Positions 56,438 through 64,000 of a stretch of DNA of 64,000 nt are shown piece after piece; positions within the stretch are counted from its first letter, which is position 1; the number at the start of each line of letters is the position of its first letter. The notes under the pieces were generated by a model. It ran no database searches and was not told the origin of the DNA. It was given only the letters and a program-made list of their open reading frames with translations. The position numbers were made by a program, and so were the translations under genes. This stretch comes from Pseudomonas caricapapayae (GTDB lineage Bacteria > Pseudomonadota > Gammaproteobacteria > Pseudomonadales > Pseudomonadaceae), in assembly GCF_001400735.1 (NCBI RefSeq), contig NZ_LJPW01000064.1, positions 1 through 64,000 on the forward strand. Reading direction: 5' to 3'.

Positions 56438-57406
56438 ATGAAACAGCTTGATTTGCAGGTCGTACAACAGGCACGTGACTGGCTGGCCAGCGGCAAGGCC
56501 GTCTGGCTGTGCACGGTTCTCTCCACATTTGGCTCGGCACCGCGAGGGCCGGGCGCGATGCTGGTGGCCCTGAACTCGGGTGAGCATCGTGGTTCGCTGT
56601 CGGGTGGCTGCGTGGAGGAGGACTTTCTCGAACGGGTCGCTGCAGGACAGTTTCAGCCGATCAATCAGGTGGTTCGCTACGGCGACGGCGGGTTCGCGCC
56701 AACGCGAGCCTTGCCATGCGGCGGTGTGCTGGATGTGCTGATCGAGTCTATCGCCCCGAGCCCTGAAGCAGATGCACATCTGGGGGCTATCGAGCAAGCG
56801 CTCGCCGGACGTGAGTTGGTCAGCAGGCAGGTGCAATTGGGCACTGGCCTGAGAGAGATCGGGCCGGCCACTATGCGCGAAGCGCGTATACACGTGGGCG
56901 GCGAGCGCATCAGTATTCGCATGGGCGCAGTGTATCGCGTACTGCTCGCCGGGCTGTCGCCGGTGGCGGAGTTCTGCGCCAGCTTTGCCGTCGCGATGGG
57001 CTATGAAGTCATTGTCTGTGACCCGCGTGTCGAGGTGACGTCCGGGTTCTCGATGCCGGGCGTGGAAGTGCGTGGTGTCTTGCCTGCCGTGTTCATTGCC
57101 GAAGGGGGCTGTCACAGTTCGACGGCGGTACTGGCGTTGACGCATGATCCGAAACTGGACGATCTGAGCATGCTTGAGGCAGTGCGTACCGAGGCGTTCT
57201 ACATCGGGGCGATGGGGTCGATGCGCACCAGTAGCAAGCGCCTGGAACGTCTGGGCCGGATCGGCGGGCTGGACGCCGAGGTTCTTGACCGGATCCATGC
57301 CCCCATCGGCCTGAACCTGGGCAGCAAGACGCCTGCTGAAATCGCCGTTGCGGTGATGGCTGACATCCTGCGGGTGGCCAACGGTGTCAGTCGTGCCGAG
57401 GTGTAA
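56438..57406 (+). CDS. XdhC/PaoD-family molybdenum cofactor chaperone
   Basis: 322 residues. An N-terminal XdhC domain (GSAPRGPGAMLVAL, GSLSGGCVEEDFLERV) and a C-terminal nucleotide-binding domain (ALTHDPKLDDLSML, YIGAMGSMRTSSKRLERL). It binds and inserts the finished molybdenum cofactor into the hydroxylase. It begins 3 bp after the paoC-like stop, fitting a four-gene operon. The 3' end overlaps the convergent mocA-like gene by 20 bp. Confidence 0.93.
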   Translation: MKQLDLQVVQQARDWLASGKAVWLCTVLSTFGSAPRGPGAMLVALNSGEHRGSLSGGCVEEDFLERVAAGQFQPINQVVRYGDGGFAPTRALPCGGVLDVLIESIAPSPEADAHLGAIEQALAGRELVSRQVQLGTGLREIGPATMREARIHVGGERISIRMGAVYRVLLAGLSPVAEFCASFAVAMGYEVIVCDPRVEVTSGFSMPGVEVRGVLPAVFIAEGGCHSSTAVLALTHDPKLDDLSMLEAVRTEAFYIGAMGSMRTSSKRLERLGRIGGLDAEVLDRIHAPIGLNLGSKTPAEIAVAVMADILRVANGVSRAEV

Positions 57407-58010
57407 GGTGATGCCGGCAGGCTTCTGCCAGCGCTGACCGGGTGTCGGCGTCGCACAGGATGCCACGGTCATTGCAGTGCAGTACGTCACAGGCTTCGGG
57501 GTTGTTCATGATCAGGGCCTTCGCGCCTTGATCGCCTTGCAGCTTCAGCAGCGCTGGCCAGAACTGTCGGCCGATGATTACCGGGTGGCCGCGCTGGCCT
57601 TCATGCATCGGCAAGACGATGCGCTGAGGATTGGCTATTCCGGCCAGGTCTTGCAGGGTCTGCGGGTGTATCCACGGCATATCTGCGAGCAGTACCGCCA
57701 CTGCGTCGGCTGACGACTCCAACACGGCGGCGGTCCCGCTGGCCAGGCTGTGGCCCATGCCCAGGGCTGCGTGTTCACTGCGGATGATTGCTACATCTGC
57801 GGGAATACCGAGTGATTCGGTGTCATCGTCCGGACGCAGTATCACCGCTACATGAACGAATGCTTTTCTGGCGTTATCAAGACTTGCCGTCAGCAAAGTA
57901 CGACCGCAGGGCAGTAGCGCCTGTCGTTTATCCCCCTCAAAACGTCTGCTGCTGCCTGCCGCGAGGACCAGGGCGAACACTTTGGGGTTCTGGCTGTCTA
58001 TGCTGCTCAA
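57387..58010 (-). CDS. MobA-like NTP transferase, probable molybdenum cofactor cytidylyltransferase
   Basis: 207 residues from a TTG start at 58010 with GGAGG eight bases upstream. The nucleotidyltransferase motif LAAGSSRRFEGDKRQALLP and LLADMPWIHPQTL are typical of MocA. It would convert Mo-MPT to the cytosine dinucleotide used by the PaoC-type subunit next door. It is convergent with the operon and overlaps it by 20 bp at the 3' ends, unusual for a co-functional gene. Confidence 0.88.
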   Translation of the reverse strand: MSSIDSQNPKVFALVLAAGSSRRFEGDKRQALLPCGRTLLTASLDNARKAFVHVAVILRPDDDTESLGIPADVAIIRSEHAALGMGHSLASGTAAVLESSADAVAVLLADMPWIHPQTLQDLAGIANPQRIVLPMHEGQRGHPVIIGRQFWPALLKLQGDQGAKALIMNNPEACDVLHCNDRGILCDADTRSALAEACRHHLTPRHD

Positions 58011-58136
58011 TCCGATGCCTCCAAGTGGGTGAAAGGATGCTTGCGGCCGTGCGGTTCAGTGCGGCTGGCGCACGCAGAATGCCTTATTTCGCTGCTCTGC
58101 TGGTAGCGGTACGAATCATGTTTCCGAGGGTTTCAA

Positions 58137-58721
58137 GTGGACAATCACATTCGTCCTGTCGAGCTGGAAAAAGCCTACCGTCTGCTTAACCACGGTCCGA
58201 CCGTGTTGGTGTCATCCAGCTACGAGGGTACGCACAACGTCATGGCTGCGGCCTGGGCCTGTGCGCTGGACTTTTCGCCGCCGAAGGTCACGCTGGTAAT
58301 CGACAAGATGACCAAGACCCGCGGGCTGGTGGAGAAGAGTGGCTACTTTGCATTACAGGTGCCCAATCTGGATCAATTGCAGATGACCTTCGACGTCGGC
58401 ACCCAGAGCAAGGTCTTCACTCCGGACAAGCTGGACAAGGCGAATGTAGACCTGTTCCGCATCGACGGTCACGACTCGCCGCTGGTCGCAGGATGCTCGG
58501 CCTGGCTGGTCTGCAAGGTTATTCCCGAGCCGCACAACCAGCAGACCTACGACCTGTTCATTGGCGAAGTGGTGGGGGCCTGGGCCGACGACCGTGTGTT
58601 CAACGACGGGCACTGGGAGTTTGAAAAAGCCGACCCGAAATGGCGCAGCCTGCATTATGTCGCGGGCGGGCATTTCTACACGATTGGCGACCCGGCAGTG
58701 GTGGACGTTGGCGAGGATTGA
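58137..58721 (+). CDS. Flavin reductase-like (DIM6/NTAB) FMN-binding protein
   Basis: 194 residues from a GTG at 58137 with GAGG upstream. The flavin-reductase fold is indicated by NHGPTVLVSSSYEGTHNVMAAAW near residue 20 and the later SPLVAGCSAWLVCKV. Such proteins bind FMN and reduce it with NAD(P)H or act as flavin-dependent oxidoreductases. The role here is unknown; adjacency to the molybdo-hydroxylase genes may be accidental. Confidence 0.88.
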   Translation: MDNHIRPVELEKAYRLLNHGPTVLVSSSYEGTHNVMAAAWACALDFSPPKVTLVIDKMTKTRGLVEKSGYFALQVPNLDQLQMTFDVGTQSKVFTPDKLDKANVDLFRIDGHDSPLVAGCSAWLVCKVIPEPHNQQTYDLFIGEVVGAWADDRVFNDGHWEFEKADPKWRSLHYVAGGHFYTIGDPAVVDVGED

Positions 58722-58766
58722 TTGCGGTGTCTAGCGCTGGATATCGTCACCGGCCATAAAGGCCTC

Positions 58767-58832
58767 TTCGCAAGCAAGCTCACTCCCGCACAAGCACGAA
58801 ATGGATTTCGTGGCAGCGAGCTTGCTTGCGAA
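58767..58832. repeat. Inverted REP pair (REPIN) of Pseudomonas type
   Basis: Outer arms TTCGCAAGCAAGCT (58767-58780) and AGCTTGCTTGCGAA (58819-58832) are perfect complements. Within them is a second repeat, CACGAAAT/ATTTCGTG (58795-58812). The sequence CGCAAGCAAGCTCACTCCCGC is a well-known pseudomonad REP type. It lies between convergent genes, the common location, and may help end transcription. Confidence 0.85.
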
Positions 58833-58864
58833 TGCAGACTGCTGTGATCAAACGTTTTTGACCC

Positions 58865-60256
58865 TCAGTGACGATCCCGCCACACGGTCTGTGCATTGCA
58901 GAACTCACGTACGCCAAAGTGCGAAAGCTCACGGCCAAAGCCGCTTTTCTTCACGCCGCCGAAGGTCACGCGCGGGTCTGAAGCGCTGTAACCGTTGATG
59001 AACACACCGCCGGTTTCCAGTTCCTCGGTCATACGCTCTGCCATTTGCAGGTCGCGGGTGTAAACCGTTGCGGTCAGGCCGAAGTCGCTGTCGTTGGCCA
59101 GTTCCAGTGCGTGCCGGGCATCTCGGGCGGTAATGATCGACGCGACCGGTCCGAACAGTTCCTGCCTGAACGAGGTCATCTGGTCGCTGACATCGCCCAG
59201 CACCGTTGGCTCGTAGTAATTGCCCTGGCCCTCTGCCTTTTTGCCACCCATCAACAGCGTTGCCCCCTCGGCCAGGGTGTCCTGAACCTGGGCATCAAGC
59301 TCGTCACGTAAATCGAAGCGGGCCATGGGACCGATGTAGGTCTCGCTGGAAAGAGGATCGCCGGTAACCAGTTGACGCGTTTGCTCGACGAACCGGCGGG
59401 TGAACTCCTCGACCACACCTTGCTCGATGATCAGCCGCTTTGCAGCAGCACATACCTGGCCAGTGTTCTGGAAACGGCCGATGACCGCAGCCTTTACCGC
59501 CTGATCCAGGTCGGCGTCATTGAGCACGATGAAGGGGTCGGAACCTCCCAGCTCCAGCACGCACTTCTTGAGCGCCGCACCGGCCTGAGCACCAATGGCC
59601 TGGCCAGCGCGAACACTGCCGGTCAGGGTGACGGCGGCGATGCGCGGGTCGGCAATGGCCTTTGAGACGCATTGTGCGGTCACATTGATCACTTCAAACA
59701 CACCGTCCGGGAAACCGGCGCGCTTGAAAGCGTCCAGCATCAGATAAGCGCAGCCCATTACATTAGGGGCATGTTTGAGCACGTAGGTATTACCGGCCAG
59801 CAACGTCGGAATCGCACCGCGCAGCACTTGCCAGACCGGAAAATTCCATGGCATTACGGCGAGAGTCGGGCCTAGCGGGCGGTACTCGATGCGTGCCTTG
59901 TCATCTTCGACCTGAGTCGGCTCAGCCACCAGCATCGCCGGGCCCTGGGCTGCATACCAGTCGCACAACTGTGCGCATTTCTCGACTTCGCCTCTGGCCT
60001 GCGCCACGGGCTTGCCCATTTCCCGACTGATCATCCGGGCAATGTTTTCGACGTCGTCGCGCAGAGCCTGGCCCATGGCAACGATCAGTTGTGCACGCTC
60101 CTGAACCGGCGTGCGCTTCCAGCCCGCAAAGCCGGCAGCCGCTCGCGAAAGGCTGGCGTCCAGAGCTGCATCGGACTCGAAGGCATAGTGGCCGATCTGT
60201 TCGCCTGAGGCAGGGTTGATCGAAATTGCATGGGTATTGCTGTTGACAGTAGTCAT
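58865..60256 (-). CDS. sad: Succinate-semialdehyde dehydrogenase, Sad/YneI type
   Basis: 463 residues, matching the short NAD-linked Sad/YneI enzymes. Catalytic glutamate in ELGGSDPF near residue 240, catalytic cysteine in NTGQVCAAAKR near residue 274, cofactor-binding GSVRAGQAIG near 217. It oxidises succinate semialdehyde to succinate, in the breakdown of 4-aminobutyrate or related compounds. AGGA precedes the ATG. The divergent LysR gene next to it repeats the sad-ptrR arrangement of E. coli. Confidence 0.9.
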   Translation of the reverse strand: MTTVNSNTHAISINPASGEQIGHYAFESDAALDASLSRAAAGFAGWKRTPVQERAQLIVAMGQALRDDVENIARMISREMGKPVAQARGEVEKCAQLCDWYAAQGPAMLVAEPTQVEDDKARIEYRPLGPTLAVMPWNFPVWQVLRGAIPTLLAGNTYVLKHAPNVMGCAYLMLDAFKRAGFPDGVFEVINVTAQCVSKAIADPRIAAVTLTGSVRAGQAIGAQAGAALKKCVLELGGSDPFIVLNDADLDQAVKAAVIGRFQNTGQVCAAAKRLIIEQGVVEEFTRRFVEQTRQLVTGDPLSSETYIGPMARFDLRDELDAQVQDTLAEGATLLMGGKKAEGQGNYYEPTVLGDVSDQMTSFRQELFGPVASIITARDARHALELANDSDFGLTATVYTRDLQMAERMTEELETGGVFINGYSASDPRVTFGGVKKSGFGRELSHFGVREFCNAQTVWRDRH

Positions 60257-60300
60257 TGCGCCATCCTGTTGAGGTGGGAAGTGGGACCAGAATATAGGTG

Positions 60301-60314
60301 TGCAATGCTTTGCA
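60301..60314. promoter_or_regulatory. Candidate LysR-type binding site between sad and its regulator
   Basis: TGCAATGCTTTGCA, a perfect TGCAA/TTGCA inverted repeat, lies in the 100-bp divergent region, in the position expected for the autoregulatory site of a LysR protein. Confidence 0.5.
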
Positions 60315-60358
60315 AAACTGAATAATAATGACCGTATTGTTCATGTTTGGAGAATGAA

Positions 60359-61234
60359 ATGGATCTGGTTCAACTGGAGATATTCAAAGCGGTGGCTGAG
60401 CACGGCAGCATCAGCGCCGCCGCGCAGCATATTCATCGCGTGCCCTCGAACCTGACTACGCGCATCAAGCAGTTGGAGCAAGACCTGGGCGTGGACCTGT
60501 TCATTCGCGAGAAACATCGTTTACGACTGTCACCTGCGGGCTGGAATTTTCTCGATTACACGCGGCGCATTCTGGATCTGGTACACGAGGCACGGCTTGC
60601 AGTCTCGGGTGAAGAGCCGCAAGGACCGTTTTCACTGGGCTCGCTGGAAAGCACGGCTGCTGTGAGGATTCCTGCGCTCCTGGCGGCTTACAACCAGCAA
60701 AACGCGAAGGTCGAGCTGGACCTGTCCACCGGGCCGTCCGGAACCATGATTGACGGTGTGCTCGCCGGACGCCTGGTGGCGGCGTTCGTCGACGGCCCTG
60801 TCCTGCATCCATCGCTCGACGGCGTGCCCGTGTTCGAAGAGGAAATGGTCATCATCGCGCCTCTCAACCACGCCCCGGTCAAGCGCGGGCGGGATGTGAG
60901 CGGGGAAAGTATCTACGCGTTTCGTGCCAACTGCTCATACCGGCACCATTTCGAACGCTGGTTTACCGAGGACGCCGCAGTGCCGGGCAAGATCCACGAA
61001 ATGGAGTCTTACCACGGCATGCTGGCCTGCGTCAGTGCCGGAGCCGGCCTGGCGCTGATGCCACGCAGCATGCTGGAAAGCATGCCCGGTTGTGCCACGG
61101 TCAGTGTCTGGCCGTTGCGCGAAAAATTTCGTTACCTGCACACCTGGCTGATCTGGCGACGAGGCACCGTATCGCGCAGCCTGACCCGCTTTGTAGAGTT
61201 ACTGGAAGCGCAGGCCAGGCCGTCGAAATCCTGA
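60359..61234 (+). CDS. LysR-family regulator (PtrR/YneJ-like)
   Basis: 291 residues from ATG 60359 with GGAG six bases before; the TTG four codons earlier is less likely. LysR helix-turn-helix at the start ([21 protein letters not shown]) and a substrate-binding-like domain. Position opposite a sad-type dehydrogenase matches E. coli ptrR, so regulation of succinate-semialdehyde oxidation is likely. Confidence 0.9.
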   Translation: MDLVQLEIFKAVAEHGSISAAAQHIHRVPSNLTTRIKQLEQDLGVDLFIREKHRLRLSPAGWNFLDYTRRILDLVHEARLAVSGEEPQGPFSLGSLESTAAVRIPALLAAYNQQNAKVELDLSTGPSGTMIDGVLAGRLVAAFVDGPVLHPSLDGVPVFEEEMVIIAPLNHAPVKRGRDVSGESIYAFRANCSYRHHFERWFTEDAAVPGKIHEMESYHGMLACVSAGAGLALMPRSMLESMPGCATVSVWPLREKFRYLHTWLIWRRGTVSRSLTRFVELLEAQARPSKS

Positions 61235-61250
61235 TGAGGCAGTGCCGGCC

Positions 61251-62345
61251 TCACCGGGCCGCAGACAGCCGCCCGACAATCGCTGCGCCTGCTTCCTGTG
61301 TCGAGCATTTGCCGCCCAGATCCGGCGTGACTTCGCCATTGGCGATAGCCTGCTCGATGGCGGTGATGATCTCGTCATGAGCGGCCGTAAAGCGCTCATC
61401 GCCCTGACCGAGGAATTCAAGCATCAGCGCGCCTGACCAGATCATGGCAATCGGGTTGGCGATGTTCTTGCCGAAGATATCCGGTGCTGAGCCATGCACC
61501 GGCTCGAACAGTGAAGGAAATGTTCGCTCCGGGTTGAGGTTGGCTGACGGCGCAATGCCGATGGTGCCCGCGCACGCCGGGCCGAGGTCGCTGAGGATGT
61601 CGCCGAACAGATTGGACGCCACCACCACATCGAAGCGCTCGGGTTGCAGCACAAAGCGCGCGCACAGAATATCGATGTGCTGCTTGTCCCAACTGATGCC
61701 AGGATACTGGCTGGCCATGGCCTCGGTGCGCTTGTCCCAGTAAGGCATGCTGATTGCCATGCCATTGGATTTGGTCGCGGAAGTGACATGTTTGCGCTCG
61801 CGCTTGCTGGCCATCTCGAAGGCGAACTTGAGAATACGGTCCACACCACGACGGGTGAATACCGATTCTTGCAGGACGAATTCGTTTTCGGTGTTTTCGA
61901 ACATGATCCCGCCCAGCGACGAGTATTCACCTTCGGTATTTTCCCGGACCACGATGAAATCGATATCGCCCGGTGCGCGATTGGCCAGCGGGCAGGGTAC
62001 GCCGGGGAACAGCCGCACCGGACGGATATTGGCGTACTGGTCGAATTCGCGGCGAAACTTGAGCAACGAGCCCCACAGGGAGATGTGGTCCGGGACCTTT
62101 TCCGGCCAGCCCACGGCACCGAAGAAGATCGAATCGAAGCCTTTGAGTCGTTCGAACCAGTCGTCCGGCATCATCTTGCCGTGTTTCAGGTAGTAGTCGC
62201 AGCTGGCCCATTCGAAGTATTCGAATTCCAGTTCCAGTCCGTATTTCGCGGCAGTGGCTTGTACCACACGTACACCTTCCGGCAGCACTTCAAGGCCGAT
62301 GCCGTCACCGGCAATGGCCGCAATACGCAGTTTCTTGTTGTTCAT
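61251..62345 (-). CDS. Tartrate dehydrogenase/D-malate dehydrogenase family (beta-decarboxylating)
   Basis: 364 residues of the isopropylmalate/isocitrate dehydrogenase superfamily. The start IAAIAGDGIGLEVLPEGV, the TEGEYSSLGG segment (RENTEGEYSS) and C-terminal EPVHGSAPDIFGKNIANP are typical of TDH/DmlA. It oxidises D-malate or tartrate with NAD, releasing pyruvate or related products. The divergent LysR is a likely DmlR-type activator. No good Shine-Dalgarno lies before the ATG. Confidence 0.9.
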   Translation of the reverse strand: MNNKKLRIAAIAGDGIGLEVLPEGVRVVQATAAKYGLELEFEYFEWASCDYYLKHGKMMPDDWFERLKGFDSIFFGAVGWPEKVPDHISLWGSLLKFRREFDQYANIRPVRLFPGVPCPLANRAPGDIDFIVVRENTEGEYSSLGGIMFENTENEFVLQESVFTRRGVDRILKFAFEMASKRERKHVTSATKSNGMAISMPYWDKRTEAMASQYPGISWDKQHIDILCARFVLQPERFDVVVASNLFGDILSDLGPACAGTIGIAPSANLNPERTFPSLFEPVHGSAPDIFGKNIANPIAMIWSGALMLEFLGQGDERFTAAHDEIITAIEQAIANGEVTPDLGGKCSTQEAGAAIVGRLSAAR

Positions 62346-62359
62346 ATGCTGAGTCGATC

Positions 62360-62384
62360 CATGGGCTGTTTGGGACGGCCCATG
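62360..62384. promoter_or_regulatory. Inverted repeat in the tartrate/D-malate dehydrogenase-LysR region
   Basis: CATGGGC and GCCCATG, separated by 11 bases, lie 15 bp upstream of the dehydrogenase start. Possible operator or 5'-leader hairpin of that gene. Confidence 0.4.
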
Positions 62385-62442
62385 TTATAAGCACACGATA
62401 TAAAGATAATCAGCGAATTAATTGATTGAGAAAACACGAATT

Positions 62443-63357
62443 GTGAATAATTATCCCAGCCTTGATGACTTGAATGTGTTCATCCATGTGGCGCGACGTT
62501 CAAGTTTCATCGGAGCGGCTGACGAGCTGGGCATGTCTGCTGCCTATGTCAGCAAGCGCATCAGGGTCCTGGAGCAGGGCATGGGCGTCGTACTGCTGCA
62601 CCGCTCGACCCGACAGGTGTCGATCACCGAAGACGGCGAGCGGGTTTACGAGTGGGCCCGAGGCTTGCTGGAGTCGGTACAGCAGATGGGCGAGGAGGTC
62701 GCCGCGTTGCACGGCGAGCCCAGCGGTCTGCTACGCGTGGTCAGCAGTCAGGGGTTCGGTCGCCGCTTCGTGGCACCTGCCTTGTCAGAACTGGCGGCGC
62801 GTTATCCCAAGCTCGATATACGCCTGGATATTCAGGACCGCCTGGTCGACCTGATCGAGGAAGGCGTCGATCTGGACATCCGCGTGGGCAACGAAATTTC
62901 GCCGCATCTGCGTGCCAGGCATCTGGCCAGTAATTGGCGGGTTCTGTGTGCGAGCCCGGCTTATCTGAAACAGTACGGTACGCCGCTGAACCTTGGAGAG
63001 CTGTCCAATCACGATTGTCTGGTGATCAAGGAGCGCGACCGGCCGTTCGGCATCTGGCATCTCAATGGGCCACAGGGTGCTGAAACCGTCAAGGTAACGG
63101 GCAGCCTTTCCAGCAATCATGGTGAAATCGCCCGCCAGTGGTGTCTGGACGGGCGTGGAGTACTGCTGCGTTCGCTGTGGGATGTGCGCACTGATCTGGC
63201 TGAAGGCCGGTTGGTACAGGTCCTGCCGGAATACCGGCAAGATGCGGACATCTGGGCGGTGCATACTTCGCCGTTGATGAGTTCGGCCAAGGTCCGTGTA
63301 ACAGTGGAGTTTCTGCGCGATTACCTTGCTCTGCATCCGTCCCCGGCAAACCGCTGA
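62443..63357 (+). CDS. LysR-family regulator (DmlR-like)
   Basis: About 304 residues from the GTG at 62443; a TTG at 62422 would add seven. Winged helix at DDLNVFIHVARRSSFIGAADELG, then the LysR effector domain. It is divergent from the tartrate/D-malate dehydrogenase gene and is probably its regulator. Upstream, ribosome-binding signals are poor for both start options. Confidence 0.88.
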   Translation: MNNYPSLDDLNVFIHVARRSSFIGAADELGMSAAYVSKRIRVLEQGMGVVLLHRSTRQVSITEDGERVYEWARGLLESVQQMGEEVAALHGEPSGLLRVVSSQGFGRRFVAPALSELAARYPKLDIRLDIQDRLVDLIEEGVDLDIRVGNEISPHLRARHLASNWRVLCASPAYLKQYGTPLNLGELSNHDCLVIKERDRPFGIWHLNGPQGAETVKVTGSLSSNHGEIARQWCLDGRGVLLRSLWDVRTDLAEGRLVQVLPEYRQDADIWAVHTSPLMSSAKVRVTVEFLRDYLALHPSPANR

Positions 63358-63373
63358 CCTGCGCAGATCAATG

Positions 63374-64000
63374 TCAGTGGGCACCAGCCGCCTTGTTCAG
63401 ATCGCTGTCTGTCCATTCAGTGTAGATACACGCGTCAGCAGCAGCCCAGCGTACCCGCACCGGATCGCCGGCCCTGAGCAGCATGCCGGTCGCTGAAAGC
63501 GCTTTGACAGTCATGGCGGTGCCGCCAGTGGTCAGCACTGAACACGTCTGGCTTTCACCGAGGAAAAGCACTTCGGTGACGCTGGCATTGACTTCGTTCC
63601 AGCCTGCTTCCAGTGGCGTGGCCGCTGCCTGGGAAACGCTCAGCGCCTGAGCTTTCTCGGGGCGGACCATGAGCAGCACGTCCTGATCGGTCTTGAGGCC
63701 CGAGGTCAGGCGAATCGCCAGCGGGCTGCCCTCAAACGTGGCCACGGCGTTGCCCTGGGCTTTAAGCCTGAGGAAGTTGGAGTTGCCCAGAAACGAGGCA
63801 ACGAACGCATTCGGCGGGTCCTGATACAGGTCATAACCCGATCCCAGGCCAACGATTTTGCCATGACTGAAAATGGCGATGCGCTGAGACAGGCGCATGG
63901 CTTCTTCCTGATCGTGGGTCACATAGACAATGGTAATGCCCAGTCGACGATGCAATTGCCGCAGTTCGTCCTGCAGGTCTTCGCGCAGCTTCTTGTCCAG
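63374..64000 (-). CDS. ABC transporter ATP-binding protein, polyamine/iron-type (PotA-like), C-terminal part
   Basis: The frame runs off the right edge, so only about 208 C-terminal residues are seen. They begin after Walker B and include the H-loop (TIVYVTHDQEEAMRLSQRIAI) followed by FVASFLGNSN and a C-terminal TOBE-type domain. The group serves spermidine/putrescine, iron or 2-aminoethylphosphonate import. The TTG at 63955 is internal. The rest of the transporter must lie to the right. Confidence 0.88.
   Translation of the reverse strand: MDKKLREDLQDELRQLHRRLGITIVYVTHDQEEAMRLSQRIAIFSHGKIVGLGSGYDLYQDPPNAFVASFLGNSNFLRLKAQGNAVATFEGSPLAIRLTSGLKTDQDVLLMVRPEKAQALSVSQAAATPLEAGWNEVNASVTEVLFLGESQTCSVLTTGGTAMTVKALSATGMLLRAGDPVRVRWAAADACIYTEWTDSDLNKAAGAH

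Noticed and set aside
57387..57406. Frameshift or annotation error at the paoD-mocA overlap
   Set aside because: Both proteins keep a normal length and C-terminus; the overlap is a plain convergent one.
1..64000. tRNA genes, rRNA, CRISPR arrays, insertion sequences
   Set aside because: None seen: no cloverleaf with a conserved T-loop, no evenly spaced repeats, no transposase frame.

Overview
The window is a piece of a Pseudomonas chromosome, most likely of the P. syringae group. The evidence is gene content (a VasH-type type VI secretion cluster, exported malate:quinone oxidoreductase, PaoABC-type molybdo-hydroxylase, AraFGH, AztABC-like metal importer), moderate-to-high GC, and a Pseudomonas-type inverted REP pair near 58.8 kb. 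I see no rRNA, tRNA, CRISPR array, insertion sequence or prophage. Strain and pathovar cannot be told from here.

Region 1 (1-16.7 kb) is a type VI secretion operon on the + strand: tssA (5' end outside the window), tssB, tssC, tssE, tssF, tssG, tssH/clpV, a sigma-54 activator (vasH-like), a small putative lipoprotein, tssJ, tssK, tssL, tssM. Most junctions overlap or are a few bases wide. The exception is tssE-tssF, which holds a strong hairpin. Sheath, baseplate, membrane complex and recycling ATPase are all present. hcp, vgrG, fha, kinase and phosphatase genes are not in view.

Region 2 (16.7-21.6 kb) is mostly small genes: a metallophosphoesterase, a frameshifted compact HisRS-like paralogue preceded by a previously unlisted histidine-rich leader peptide and an intrinsic terminator (a candidate histidine attenuator), a GNAT acetyltransferase, a TauD-like dioxygenase with a long inverted repeat over its ribosome-binding site, a small membrane protein, a BRO-N protein and a GAF protein. 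Between the last two lies a gene-free stretch with three hairpins.

Region 3 (21.7-33.7 kb) holds a chemoreceptor, a LysR/aminotransferase divergent pair, a DUF4174 protein, a CBS protein, DNA polymerase II, a sirtuin, a PhzF protein, and a two-gene radical-SAM DNA metabolism operon with a near-perfect LexA box.

Region 4 (34-46.5 kb) is metal and sugar transport: a Zur-box-like palindrome, a small membrane protein and an AztABC-type ABC importer; exported aldose epimerase, SMP-30 lactonase and AraFGH, sharing a repeated candidate operator; then a HutC-type GntR regulator facing a lyase and a C4-dicarboxylate symporter across a 21-bp palindrome.

Region 5 (46.6-64 kb) has small secreted proteins, an APC permease, a CAP-domain protein, an exported-looking malate:quinone oxidoreductase, a 900-bp gene-poor gap, a paoABC-xdhC molybdo-hydroxylase operon with a convergent mocA-like gene, a flavin reductase, a succinate-semialdehyde dehydrogenase with its divergent LysR, a tartrate/D-malate dehydrogenase with its divergent LysR, and the 3' part of a polyamine-type ABC ATPase running off the right edge. 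All functional assignments come from reading the sequence and family knowledge; no database search was run.
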